Shown here one piece after another: positions 38,884-46,778 of a stretch of 46,778 nucleotides of DNA. The stretch spans positions 1-46,778 of the forward strand of contig JAFGEC010000159.1 of the NCBI GenBank assembly GCA_016931775.1, given 5' to 3'. Both the position numbers and the translations under genes were made by a program. The notes under the pieces were generated by a model. The model made no database searches. It worked only from the letters and a program-made list of their open reading frames with translations, and had not been told where the DNA came from. This stretch comes from Candidatus Zhuqueibacterota bacterium (GTDB lineage: Bacteria > Zhuqueibacterota > Zhuqueibacteria > Residuimicrobiales > JAFGEC01). Each line of letters begins with the position of its first letter. The stretch's first letter is position 1.

Positions 38884-39220
38884 TTACTCATCCTTGCCGG
38901 TCATCAAAAGGGTTCCGGTTCGTATTTGCCGGGGTTCAGGTTGTATGCCGGTCATTTTCAATGACGCCGTTCTTATTTCAGACGGAAATGGCTCTTTTCC
39001 GGTCATCATCAATGCAGCGGTTCGAATAACGATAGGCTCCGGTTGTGCAGAATCGGGATAGGTGATCTCGGGATTATCCAGAGGCTGCCGATTACAAAAC
39101 TCGTACTCTTATAAAGCCGTCTTCATCGGCATCCAGCGAATCAAAAGCACCTTGTTGGCCCCTCCATTCCTGCTTTGAGATTTTTTATCCCCGTTGGCAT
39201 CCATGGTACGGCAAAGTCGG
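38884..39220 (-). pseudogene. Decayed ORF: EF-hand pair plus 17-aa IRTxxLxMTG repeats, broken by at least two frameshifts
   Basis: LCRTMDANGDKK / ISKQEWRGQQGAFDSLDADEDGFIRV across 39181-39186 (A6 on the - strand), then EPIVIRTAALMMTGKEPFPSEIRTASLKMTGIQPEPRQIRTGTLLMTGKDE* in another frame. Confidence 0.6.
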
Positions 39221-39240
39221 AAAAATTGAATTTAATGGGA

Positions 39241-40560
39241 TTATTTCACATATACAAACCGTTTTGTTTGTTCAAATGAACCTGTTCGCATTTGATATAA
39301 ATATATCCCGGCTGACAATCCCGATCCATCCAGGGAAACCGTAAATGTTCCGGCCGGTTGGTTTTGATCCACGAGCGTTTTGACCAGCTCACCCCGTAAA
39401 TTATACAGCTTTATCGATACATGTTCTGCAAATGGGACGGTGTATTGAATAGTTGTTTGAGGATTAAACGGATTGGGATAATTTTGTCTTAATGAATGGT
39501 TGAATGGCATTGTACCTGGATTTTGAATGTAAGTGTCGTTGGTTCGCCAAATGACAACATCTCCATTATCAGGAATAGCATCAAACTGTACATATCTTAT
39601 TCCATTCTCATCGACCATTTTTGTATCGACCGGTTCGCCATCTTGTGTTACAGTACCTGCGGCCCAATTTTCCGGCATGGAACGGCGGATGGAAATGGGA
39701 TAATTGAAAATTTCGTTATCCAGAGAATCCGTCACCTGTATGATAATACTGCTATCCTGCATCGAAATCTCTGTAACGGACACGGCGTTCCGTTCCTCGA
39801 TATACCGCACAACGTTACCGAATGAATCGACCCAATAGTCATTGCGGTTTTCGTGTAAATGTTGCAATGTTTCCCGCAGCACATCCGATGTAACCGGCGA
39901 CCAGCCCCCGTCGTTATCGACACCGTGCAACAGATAAACACACCATCCTTTGGACTTTATGGCCGAACTTGCTCTGCTGATAAAATGATCTGACGTTTTT
40001 ACCGATCCCTCTGTACCACAAACGATGGAACTGATAGCCATAAAATCCCGAGGTGTGCTGGGTTCGATTTGACCGGAACAAATACGGGCGCCGATATAAT
40101 ACGACGCGCATATTGTTTTATTGCCTGTCACACAGTAAGGACAAGCCATTGTAACACATCTGTGGCCGGTTATGTGCGAATCGATATCCTGCCGACAATC
40201 ACGCAACTCGACCATCTCTAAAGAATCGCTCAAATCAGCAAAAGATGTATGGGTCAGGGTGTGTGCGCCAATTTCATGGCCGTTGTCCGCGGCCTGCTGC
40301 AACGTATTCCAATTGGGCAGTCCCATTCCGGCAGAACGGGTAACGATATAAAGTGTTAGGTTAAATCCAAACTCGTTAAATAGCGGTACCGCCGTTGTGA
40401 ACTGTTTGGGTGTACCATCGTCAAAAGTAAAACTGACCGCAGCATTGCAGAATCCATGCCAGGTGCCGATTTCATATTGAGGATCGACGGTTTGAGAATT
40501 TGCAGATTGAAAGTAGAGGAAAGAAATAATCATCAGAGAACTTTTGTAAATCTTGCGCAT
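39241..40560 (-). CDS. Secreted polysaccharide deacetylase (NodB) with C-terminal sorting-type domain
   Basis: AAVSFTFDDGTPKQF; GHEIGAHTLTHTSF; C-terminal QNYPNPFNPQTTIQYTV...LSAGIYLYQMRTGSFEQTKRFVYVK. Confidence 0.88.
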   Translation of the reverse strand: MRKIYKSSLMIISFLYFQSANSQTVDPQYEIGTWHGFCNAAVSFTFDDGTPKQFTTAVPLFNEFGFNLTLYIVTRSAGMGLPNWNTLQQAADNGHEIGAHTLTHTSFADLSDSLEMVELRDCRQDIDSHITGHRCVTMACPYCVTGNKTICASYYIGARICSGQIEPSTPRDFMAISSIVCGTEGSVKTSDHFISRASSAIKSKGWCVYLLHGVDNDGGWSPVTSDVLRETLQHLHENRNDYWVDSFGNVVRYIEERNAVSVTEISMQDSSIIIQVTDSLDNEIFNYPISIRRSMPENWAAGTVTQDGEPVDTKMVDENGIRYVQFDAIPDNGDVVIWRTNDTYIQNPGTMPFNHSLRQNYPNPFNPQTTIQYTVPFAEHVSIKLYNLRGELVKTLVDQNQPAGTFTVSLDGSGLSAGIYLYQMRTGSFEQTKRFVYVK

Positions 40561-40800
40561 GAAACAACTCCTACAAAAAAAAGTTAAATGGTTGACTGTA
40601 ACGATTGAAATATATCAGATTCAGAATTAATATCAATTTTTTTGCAAGTATATTTTTACCAGTGGAGAAATTCGCATCATCCGACTTGTACAGAAATAAA
40701 GTTTTATAACCTTTTTTCAGGAAACGTCATCATTTTATTTGTATTTTGAATATCAAGGACAATCAGTTTTTCAAGGGACTCAAGAACCGACAGATCCGTT

Positions 40801-40828
40801 ATCTGAGAAGAGCTGCCAATTCTCAGAT
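40801..40828 (+). terminator. Hairpin ATCTGAGAA-N10-TTCTCAGAT followed by T-rich tract
   Basis: 9-bp perfect stem then ATTTTTGATTTTT; no recognisable + strand gene upstream. Confidence 0.45.
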
Positions 40829-41030
40829 ATTTTTGATTTTTCAGCTGCATCAGGTCGGATCAAAATACCAAAAGTTTTTTCCTCGGTCAAGATGAGTAAG
40901 ACCTTTATCCGGGACTTTTTTACTTTAAAAACGACTCGAACCACTGACATTTTAATTTGTAAAAATACGAAAACAAATAACGAAAGGCAAGCTTGTCGTG
41001 TTACAAATGAATTGAAATTTAAATATTCAC

Positions 41031-41094
41031 TTGACAAAAACTAAAAAATTCTATACTTTAACGTTAACTTTAACGATAAAGTGTAAAACTTTAC
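41031..41094 (+). promoter_or_regulatory. Candidate promoter and operator region of the LacI-family gene
   Basis: TTGACA 41031-41036, TATACT 41052-41057 (15-nt spacer); palindrome TTAACGTTAA 41058-41067; direct repeats ACTTTAACG at 41055 and 41067; GTAAA-AC-TTTAC 41083-41094. Confidence 0.5.
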
Positions 41095-41095
41095 C

Positions 41096-42094
41096 ATGTC
41101 CGTCACCCAAAAAGATATCGCCAGAAAACTCAACGTATCCGTAATGACGGTCTCCAAGGCACTCAGAGGCCACCCGGATATCAGTGAAAAAATGCGCAAG
41201 CGCGTCGAAAAAACCGCCCGCGAAATGAATTATACCGTCAACGTTCTGGCACGTAGTCTGGTGCAAAAACGCACCAATACCATAGGTGTGGTGGTGCCGG
41301 ATATTTCCGAATCGTTTTACGCTGAAATTATTCATGGCATCGAAGCCGTCGCTCGACAAAATGATTATAACATTTTACTGGCGAACTCTGATAACAACCC
41401 GGATCTGGAACGGAAAGCCATTCAAACCCTATTGGAAAAACGGATAGACGGATTATTGTTGGCACCGACAGAGCTGGATAACAGTTATGTACAAACGCTG
41501 CAAACCATGTCCACTCCTTTTGTCCTGTTAAATAGTACACCATCACAACTGGACTGTGATTCTATCAGTGTGGATCGAGGATTTGGAGCCCGGTTATCGA
41601 TTGACCATTTAATTCAACAAGGGTACCAGGAAATTTATTATTTTTACACTTTTCAGCATATGGAGCAAACTCGGCAGAGTATTAAAGTGTGCCTGGAGAC
41701 GTTTAAAAATCATAAAATGCCCGGTTCGCAGTTGTACCTGATCCATTGCAGCCGTCATGATATGGACGAGTTTTATTCTCGTGCCAAAGAACTCATTTGT
41801 GATATTGGTAAAAGAATCGGTATTTTTGCCTGGGACGATGAAATGGCTATGGGAATATACCGGGCCGTGACCGAAAAAAATATGCAGATCCCTGAACAGA
41901 TCGGTATTATCGGCTTTGACGATATTAAAATCTCTCAATATCTGCCGCATGCTCTAACTACCGTGCACTATCCGAAATATGAAATGGGTAAAAAAGGTGC
42001 CGAAAGGTTGATCAAAAAAATAGCCGCAAAGCGAATGCCGGCTGTTAAAAAAATACAATTGAAACTCGAATTAAAAATACGTGAAACAACGTGA
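41096..42094 (+). CDS. LacI-family transcriptional regulator
   Basis: VTQKDIARKLNVSVMTVSKALRGHPDISEKMRKRVEKTAREMNY HTH; periplasmic-binding-like effector domain. Confidence 0.95.
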   Translation: MSVTQKDIARKLNVSVMTVSKALRGHPDISEKMRKRVEKTAREMNYTVNVLARSLVQKRTNTIGVVVPDISESFYAEIIHGIEAVARQNDYNILLANSDNNPDLERKAIQTLLEKRIDGLLLAPTELDNSYVQTLQTMSTPFVLLNSTPSQLDCDSISVDRGFGARLSIDHLIQQGYQEIYYFYTFQHMEQTRQSIKVCLETFKNHKMPGSQLYLIHCSRHDMDEFYSRAKELICDIGKRIGIFAWDDEMAMGIYRAVTEKNMQIPEQIGIIGFDDIKISQYLPHALTTVHYPKYEMGKKGAERLIKKIAAKRMPAVKKIQLKLELKIRETT

Positions 42095-42107
42095 AACGGA
42101 GGGCAAA

Positions 42108-43388
42108 ATGAGATATTGCACATTTATAATACTTATTAGTCTTGTTTTCTCTACCGGGATTTCTGCCGGTGACTTTTTATCGGGCGGATTTTCACGCTTC
42201 AACATTACACCGGAGAAACCCGTCACCCTAAGCGGATATGAAAGCAGAAAAGTTTTATCAACAGGCATACATGATTCATTATACGCCCGTTGCTGTGTGT
42301 TCCAATCAGGTGCGGAAAAAGTTATTTTAATCTCTACGGATGTGATTGGATTTTACGGTGAAACAGCCTCACATTTTGTAGATATATTATCGAAACAATT
42401 TAATCTGCAACCGTCACAATTACTGTTATGCGCCATTCACACACATTCTGCACCCCGCGTGACGTTGAATGAGGGAAACGGCCATCCCAACAATTTGGAA
42501 TATACGGCGAAGCTGGAAAAAAAGCTGGTCAAACTTGTGGAATCGGCAATGAGTGATATGGCGCCTGTTACACTTAAAACTGGAAACGGCTCCTCCCCTG
42601 TCGGTGTCAATCGAAGAGAAGTATATTATGACGAACTGGGAAACCCGCGTATGTGGATCGGACGTAATCCTGACGGCTCGAAAGATCGGGAGGTACAGGT
42701 TATATGTGTATCCGGCAAGGACGAAAAGCTAAAAGCTGTGATCTGGGATTATGCCGTTCACAGCACATGCCTGGGCTTTGACAATTATATCATCAGCGGC
42801 GACGTCCATGGTCTGGCGGAACAGTTTATCGAAAGATACCTCGGTCCACCTGTTTTGGCTCCCGGATTCGCCGGTGCATCGGGTGATATCGATCCGTGGT
42901 ACCGGGTATTGCCAGAAATTGAAACAAAAAACGGCTGGATACCGGAGCCGGTATTGCTGGGCACTCTGCTTGGAGAAGAGGTGGTGCATGTTATACGAAA
43001 AATGAAAAATTCAATAAATACATTGCCGCTGCTCACCCGAAAAGAAACCATAATCTGCCCCGGTAAACCACAGGGAGAACCAAAGACAACACCTGAAACA
43101 CCTGAAACATCTATAAACGTTTCTGTTGTACGGATGGGCGACATTGTACTGGTGGGATTTGGCGGTGAGCTTTTATGTGAAATCGGGATGTGGATTAAAC
43201 AGGCATCACCCTTTAAACAAACCATAATCATCACGCACTGTAATGGTTCGGTCGGCTACTTGCCTCCGCGGCATTTATACCATGAAAGCGGTTACGAAGT
43301 TCTCACATCTCCTTTTGCTTCAGGTGCTGCTGAAATCGTCATTAAACGCACCCTTGAAATTTTGAATCAACTATATATCGCGGAGTGA
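42108..43388 (+). CDS. Neutral/alkaline ceramidase N-terminal-like family protein, secreted
   Basis: ATG 42108 after GGAGGG; signal peptide; FSRFNITPEKPVTLSGYESR; CAIHTHSAPRVT; GFAGASGDIDPWYR. Confidence 0.78.
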   Translation: MRYCTFIILISLVFSTGISAGDFLSGGFSRFNITPEKPVTLSGYESRKVLSTGIHDSLYARCCVFQSGAEKVILISTDVIGFYGETASHFVDILSKQFNLQPSQLLLCAIHTHSAPRVTLNEGNGHPNNLEYTAKLEKKLVKLVESAMSDMAPVTLKTGNGSSPVGVNRREVYYDELGNPRMWIGRNPDGSKDREVQVICVSGKDEKLKAVIWDYAVHSTCLGFDNYIISGDVHGLAEQFIERYLGPPVLAPGFAGASGDIDPWYRVLPEIETKNGWIPEPVLLGTLLGEEVVHVIRKMKNSINTLPLLTRKETIICPGKPQGEPKTTPETPETSINVSVVRMGDIVLVGFGGELLCEIGMWIKQASPFKQTIIITHCNGSVGYLPPRHLYHESGYEVLTSPFASGAAEIVIKRTLEILNQLYIAE

Positions 43389-45748
43389 AAATTATGTCAT
43401 CACATCTCAAAGCAAATTTTTATCTTTTTTTAGCCCTTGTAATAACGGGTACTGCAGCGCCGGCAACAAAAGGCACTCCCCTTCCATACAGGGACTCTTC
43501 TCTGCCCTTAAAAATCCGGATTGATGATCTCATCGGCCGGATGACGCTTGAAGAAAAGGTCGGACAGTTAAATATGCCTTGCGTGTATGAAGGCGGTTTG
43601 GGAAGGGGTATAGAGGAGAAAATGTCCAATGTTAAAAAATTTGCCATGGGTACCCTTGTCGACGGCTTGGGCCCGGGTGGCGGCTTTTTCACATTGCCCA
43701 ACACAATCCTGCACAACGGCACAAGCCAGCAGGTTGAGTTTATCAATGAACTTCAAAAAATTGCTTTGGAAAAAACACGACTGGGAATCCCCCTGCTTTT
43801 AACCGAGGAGGGCACTCACGGCCTCATGTGTTCGGGCGGTACGATTTTTCCTGAAGGTCCCGCATTGGGCAGCACCTGGAACCTTGACCTGATCTCCCGC
43901 ATATATTCCGCGACGGCCAAGGAAGCCCGCTCCATCGGTATACATCAGATATTTACCCTTGTAATCGAGCCCATTCGGGATCCCCGGCTTGGCCGGAACG
44001 AGGAAGCCTACAGCGAAGATTCGTATCTTTGTTCCCGTTATGCGGAAACCATTGTCCGTTCGGTACAGGGCGACGATGTGTCGCAGCCGGATAAATGTGT
44101 CGCCGGTTTGTGCCATTATCCCGGTCAAAGTGAACCGGTCAGTGGACTGGAACGGGGCGCCATGGAAATTTCCGAACGGAAATTGCGAGAGGTCTTTTTG
44201 CCGTCCTGGGAAGCCGGGATCAAGTACGCCGGGGCGTTGGGTGTCATGGCGACCTATCCGACAATCGATGGTATACCGGCCCACGCTTCGGAATGGATTT
44301 TGACGGATATTTTACGCGGTGAATTCGGCTTTGAGGGCCTTGTCCTTTGTGAAGGCGGCGGTATCGAAACGGTCATATACCAGGGTCTGGCTCCGGATAT
44401 GAAATGTGCAGGACAAATCGCAATCAAGGCCGGTGTGGATGTGGGTATTTCGTACGAGTCGGGGTATATGCTGGACCTTATCCAATCGGTTAAAGACGGT
44501 GCCATACCGGAGTCGCTGGTAGACCGTGCATTACGCCGTGTGTTGTTGCAAAAGTTCAAGCTGGGATTATTTGAAAATCCGTATGTAGAACTGGAAAATG
44601 CGGAAAAAACCGTGCACAATCCGGAGCATCAGGATATTGCGTTGGAAGCTGCGCGGCAAAGCATTGTGCTGCTCAAGAATGAGGGGAATCTGCTTCCTCT
44701 GGATAGAACAAAAATCAAAAATATCGCCGTGATCGGTCCCAATGCGGACGACGAAAAAAACCAGCTCGGTGATTATGTTGCCATTAACGTGCTGCAGGAT
44801 ATCGTTACTGTTCTGGATGGCGTAAAAACTTTGGCGCAGAACAGCGAGGTCACTTATGTCAAGGGATGTAATGTGACCGGAACTAAATTGATTGAAATTG
44901 ATGAAGCCCGGGACGCCGCGCAAAAAGCCGATGTAGCGATCGTTGTACTGGGTGAAAACGAATGGCGCAAGCACGATCAAGACGGAGAACATGTGGGTAC
45001 CAGCGGCGAAGGATTTGACGCGGCGACCCTGGAATTGACCGGTCTTCAGCAACGACTTGTTGAAACGGTTTATCAAACCGGTACACCGACCGTTGTGGTT
45101 CTCATCAATGGCCGGCCTCTTGCGATCCGCTGGATTGCGGAAAACATACCCGCCGTGATTGAAGCATGGATTCCCGGTGAAAAAGGCGGCCAGGCTGTTG
45201 CGGAGATTCTTTTTGGGGATATTTATCCCTCCGGCAAGCTGCCGGTGACTATTCCGCGGCATGCCGGGCAGTTACCGGTTTACTATAATTACCAAAAGCC
45301 GAAGCGCCACTGGCTGCAACATGCATGGGGCAAACCCTATGTGGATATGGATCCGTCGCCGTTGTTTGTGTTTGGTCACGGATTAAGCTATACATCCTTT
45401 AAATACAGCAATCTGGTGCTGGATAAAAAAGAAATCCTCAAAGGCGGCACGGTAAAACTGAATGTGGATATTCTCAATGACGGCCTCATGGCCGGCACGG
45501 AAACCATCCAGTTGTACATCGAGGACATTATCGCCACGGTCAGCACACCGGTTCTGGAACTGAGGGGATTTCAACGGGTGGAATTAAAACCCGGCGAAAC
45601 AAAAACAATCTTTTTTGAACTGGGTCCCCGGCACCTGGAGCTGTACGACCGGCATCTGGATCGTGTGGTGGAACCGGGTGAATTTTCAGTCAAAGTCGGT
45701 GCGTCGAGTGCAGATATCCGGCTGGAGGGCCGGTTTGTTGTGAAATAG
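43385..45748 (+). CDS. Glycoside hydrolase family 3 (beta-glucosidase-like), secreted
   Basis: GTG 43385 overlapping the upstream stop (alternative ATG 43394); YRDSSLPLKIRIDDLIGRMTLEEKVGQL; EISERKLREVFLPSWEAGIK; C-terminal GH3 and FN3-like domains. Confidence 0.92.
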   Translation: MKIMSSHLKANFYLFLALVITGTAAPATKGTPLPYRDSSLPLKIRIDDLIGRMTLEEKVGQLNMPCVYEGGLGRGIEEKMSNVKKFAMGTLVDGLGPGGGFFTLPNTILHNGTSQQVEFINELQKIALEKTRLGIPLLLTEEGTHGLMCSGGTIFPEGPALGSTWNLDLISRIYSATAKEARSIGIHQIFTLVIEPIRDPRLGRNEEAYSEDSYLCSRYAETIVRSVQGDDVSQPDKCVAGLCHYPGQSEPVSGLERGAMEISERKLREVFLPSWEAGIKYAGALGVMATYPTIDGIPAHASEWILTDILRGEFGFEGLVLCEGGGIETVIYQGLAPDMKCAGQIAIKAGVDVGISYESGYMLDLIQSVKDGAIPESLVDRALRRVLLQKFKLGLFENPYVELENAEKTVHNPEHQDIALEAARQSIVLLKNEGNLLPLDRTKIKNIAVIGPNADDEKNQLGDYVAINVLQDIVTVLDGVKTLAQNSEVTYVKGCNVTGTKLIEIDEARDAAQKADVAIVVLGENEWRKHDQDGEHVGTSGEGFDAATLELTGLQQRLVETVYQTGTPTVVVLINGRPLAIRWIAENIPAVIEAWIPGEKGGQAVAEILFGDIYPSGKLPVTIPRHAGQLPVYYNYQKPKRHWLQHAWGKPYVDMDPSPLFVFGHGLSYTSFKYSNLVLDKKEILKGGTVKLNVDILNDGLMAGTETIQLYIEDIIATVSTPVLELRGFQRVELKPGETKTIFFELGPRHLELYDRHLDRVVEPGEFSVKVGASSADIRLEGRFVVK

Positions 45749-45858
45749 GTTTATAACAAGCTGTTGACAATATCAGTGTAATTATCAAAAAAAATACAAC
45801 TCGTATGTTGAATGAAAATATAAATCCCCTAAAATTCCTGTGAATTTGGAGAAATAAT

Positions 45859-45960
45859 ATGATGTATTTATTATATCCGATGATTGCGCACATGAAAAAC
45901 ACGTTGCCGGATATTACGATAGCTTTTATACGATCGTTGAAAACTGAATTAAAACGCTAA
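45859..45960 (+). CDS. Possible small ORF (33 aa)
   Basis: MMYLLYPMIAHMKNTLPDITIAFIRSLKTELKR* with GGAG upstream; no recognised family. Confidence 0.2.
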   Translation: MMYLLYPMIAHMKNTLPDITIAFIRSLKTELKR

Positions 45961-46090
45961 GCATGGCAAAGCCTTGAACGGAATAATTTCCTAAAAACAT
46001 GCTATTGCTCAGCAACCTGCTGCAAAGAGAGAATGTGATATTAATTTAAAAATATGTGCAGATTTGCTCAAATAAAAAAAAAGGTAATTG

Positions 46091-46132
46091 TTCATTGATC
46101 ATTGTTCACTGTTCATTGATCACTGTTTACCG
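46091..46132. repeat. Six degenerate tandem heptamers (consensus WTCAYTG)
   Basis: TTCATTG ATCATTG TTCACTG TTCATTG ATCACTG TTTACCG; same unit as at 37851-37871. Confidence 0.85.
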
Positions 46133-46141
46133 GGAAAATTT

Positions 46142-46687
46142 ATGAAACTCAACAGTTTTGAAACCGGCATTTTTATTTTATACCTTTTCATTGTCATCGC
46201 CATCGGATTTATTTCCGGCCGCAAGGGCAAAAACAGCACCACCCATTTTTTTCTTGCCGGCCGTGGCCTGCCGTGGTTTGTGATCGGTTTTTCATTGATT
46301 GCCTCCAGCATCAGCTCGGAGCAGTTTATCGGTGAGGTGGGCTGGGGTTACAAATACGGTATGGCGGTCTGCAATTGGGAATGGCTGGTGTGGCTTGCCC
46401 AGGGTTTGCTGTTGTTTTTCTTTCTGCCGGTTTACCTGAAAAACAGAATATTCACTATCCCCGAATACCTGACGCGCCGTTTCGGAAGATTTGCCGGCTC
46501 CACTTTTGCGCTGGTGTGCATGATCCAGTATCTGGTCATTAACCTGCCGATGGTTCTGTATTCCGGCGGATTCATGATCAAAAAGATGTTCGGATTAAAT
46601 CTGCACCTGGCCATCTGGATTCTTGTTTTTGCCGCCGGAGATCGATGGTCATCCGGAATGGAATTCCGTATATACGCTGCTATATAA
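46142..46687 (+). pseudogene. Sodium:solute symporter (SSS) family transporter, truncated
   Basis: MKLNSFETGIFILYLFIVIAIGFISGRKGKNSTTHFFLAGRGLPWFVIGFSLIASSISSEQFIGEVGWGYKYG...; resemblance is lost after AIWILVFAAG (about 46640), stop 46687. Confidence 0.75.
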
Positions 46688-46692
46688 AATAT

Positions 46693-46778
46693 TGTAATGC
46701 TCCCCAAAATTAGGACAGGTATATAAGGTGATAAATTTGTACCTTATTCTGTACTATGAAAGGAGCAAAAGATGTTGA
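46693..46778 (+). mobile_element. Probable left end of an IS3-family-like insertion sequence, cut by the window end
   Basis: TGTAATGCTCCCCAAAATTAGGACAGGT resembles IS3-family terminal repeats; AAAGGAGCAAAAGATG (ATG 46772) would be the orfA start. Confidence 0.55.

Noticed and set aside
40739-41044. 101-aa + strand ORF before LacI
   Set aside because: No family features, overlaps the hairpin and promoter region, and has low-complexity non-coding composition
43799-44284. 161-aa - strand ORF inside GH3
   Set aside because: Antisense shadow ORF in a GC-rich coding region; no family features
44567-45262. 231-aa - strand ORF inside the GH3 gene
   Set aside because: Shadow of a well-supported + strand GH3 reading frame; no recognisable motifs or RBS logic

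Overview
This 46.8 kb window looks like a metagenomic contig from an FCB-type bacterium. That assignment is my inference from the PorV/OmpA proteins, the 'PNPFNP...' C-terminal sorting-type domains and the dispersed heptamer repeats. A + strand run (234-11944) encodes a URO-D-like protein, an alpha-2-macroglobulin-like thioester protein with no recognisable signal peptide, GH2, GH29 fucosidase, a PhoD-like lipoprotein and a Tat-type sugar isomerase/epimerase. The central part is mostly on the - strand: a FtsX/LolD-type ABC transporter, a DUF1080 lipoprotein, a tiny zinc ribbon, large secreted proteins, a PorV-OmpA-AMIN fusion, ptb-buk, apt, acylphosphatase, asnS, gpsA, a GT2-methyltransferase fusion and a golvesin-type secreted protein. 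Then follow a GT-C glycosyltransferase (+), purM, DUF4416, a decayed locus and a polysaccharide deacetylase. The right end is a LacI-led operon (ceramidase-like protein, GH3, SSS transporter) whose transporter is cut short next to an apparent IS3-type end. Most notable are: the CCEQ thioester protein in a glycan-degradation locus; a methyltransferase ORF missing its core; the PorV-OmpA-AMIN fusion; a decayed locus with a 17-aa IRTxxLxMTG repeat and EF-hand fragment; heptamer tandem repeats that supply a gene's stop codon; and a GH3 with altered active-site motifs. No tRNA, rRNA or CRISPR was seen. Nothing was checked against databases.
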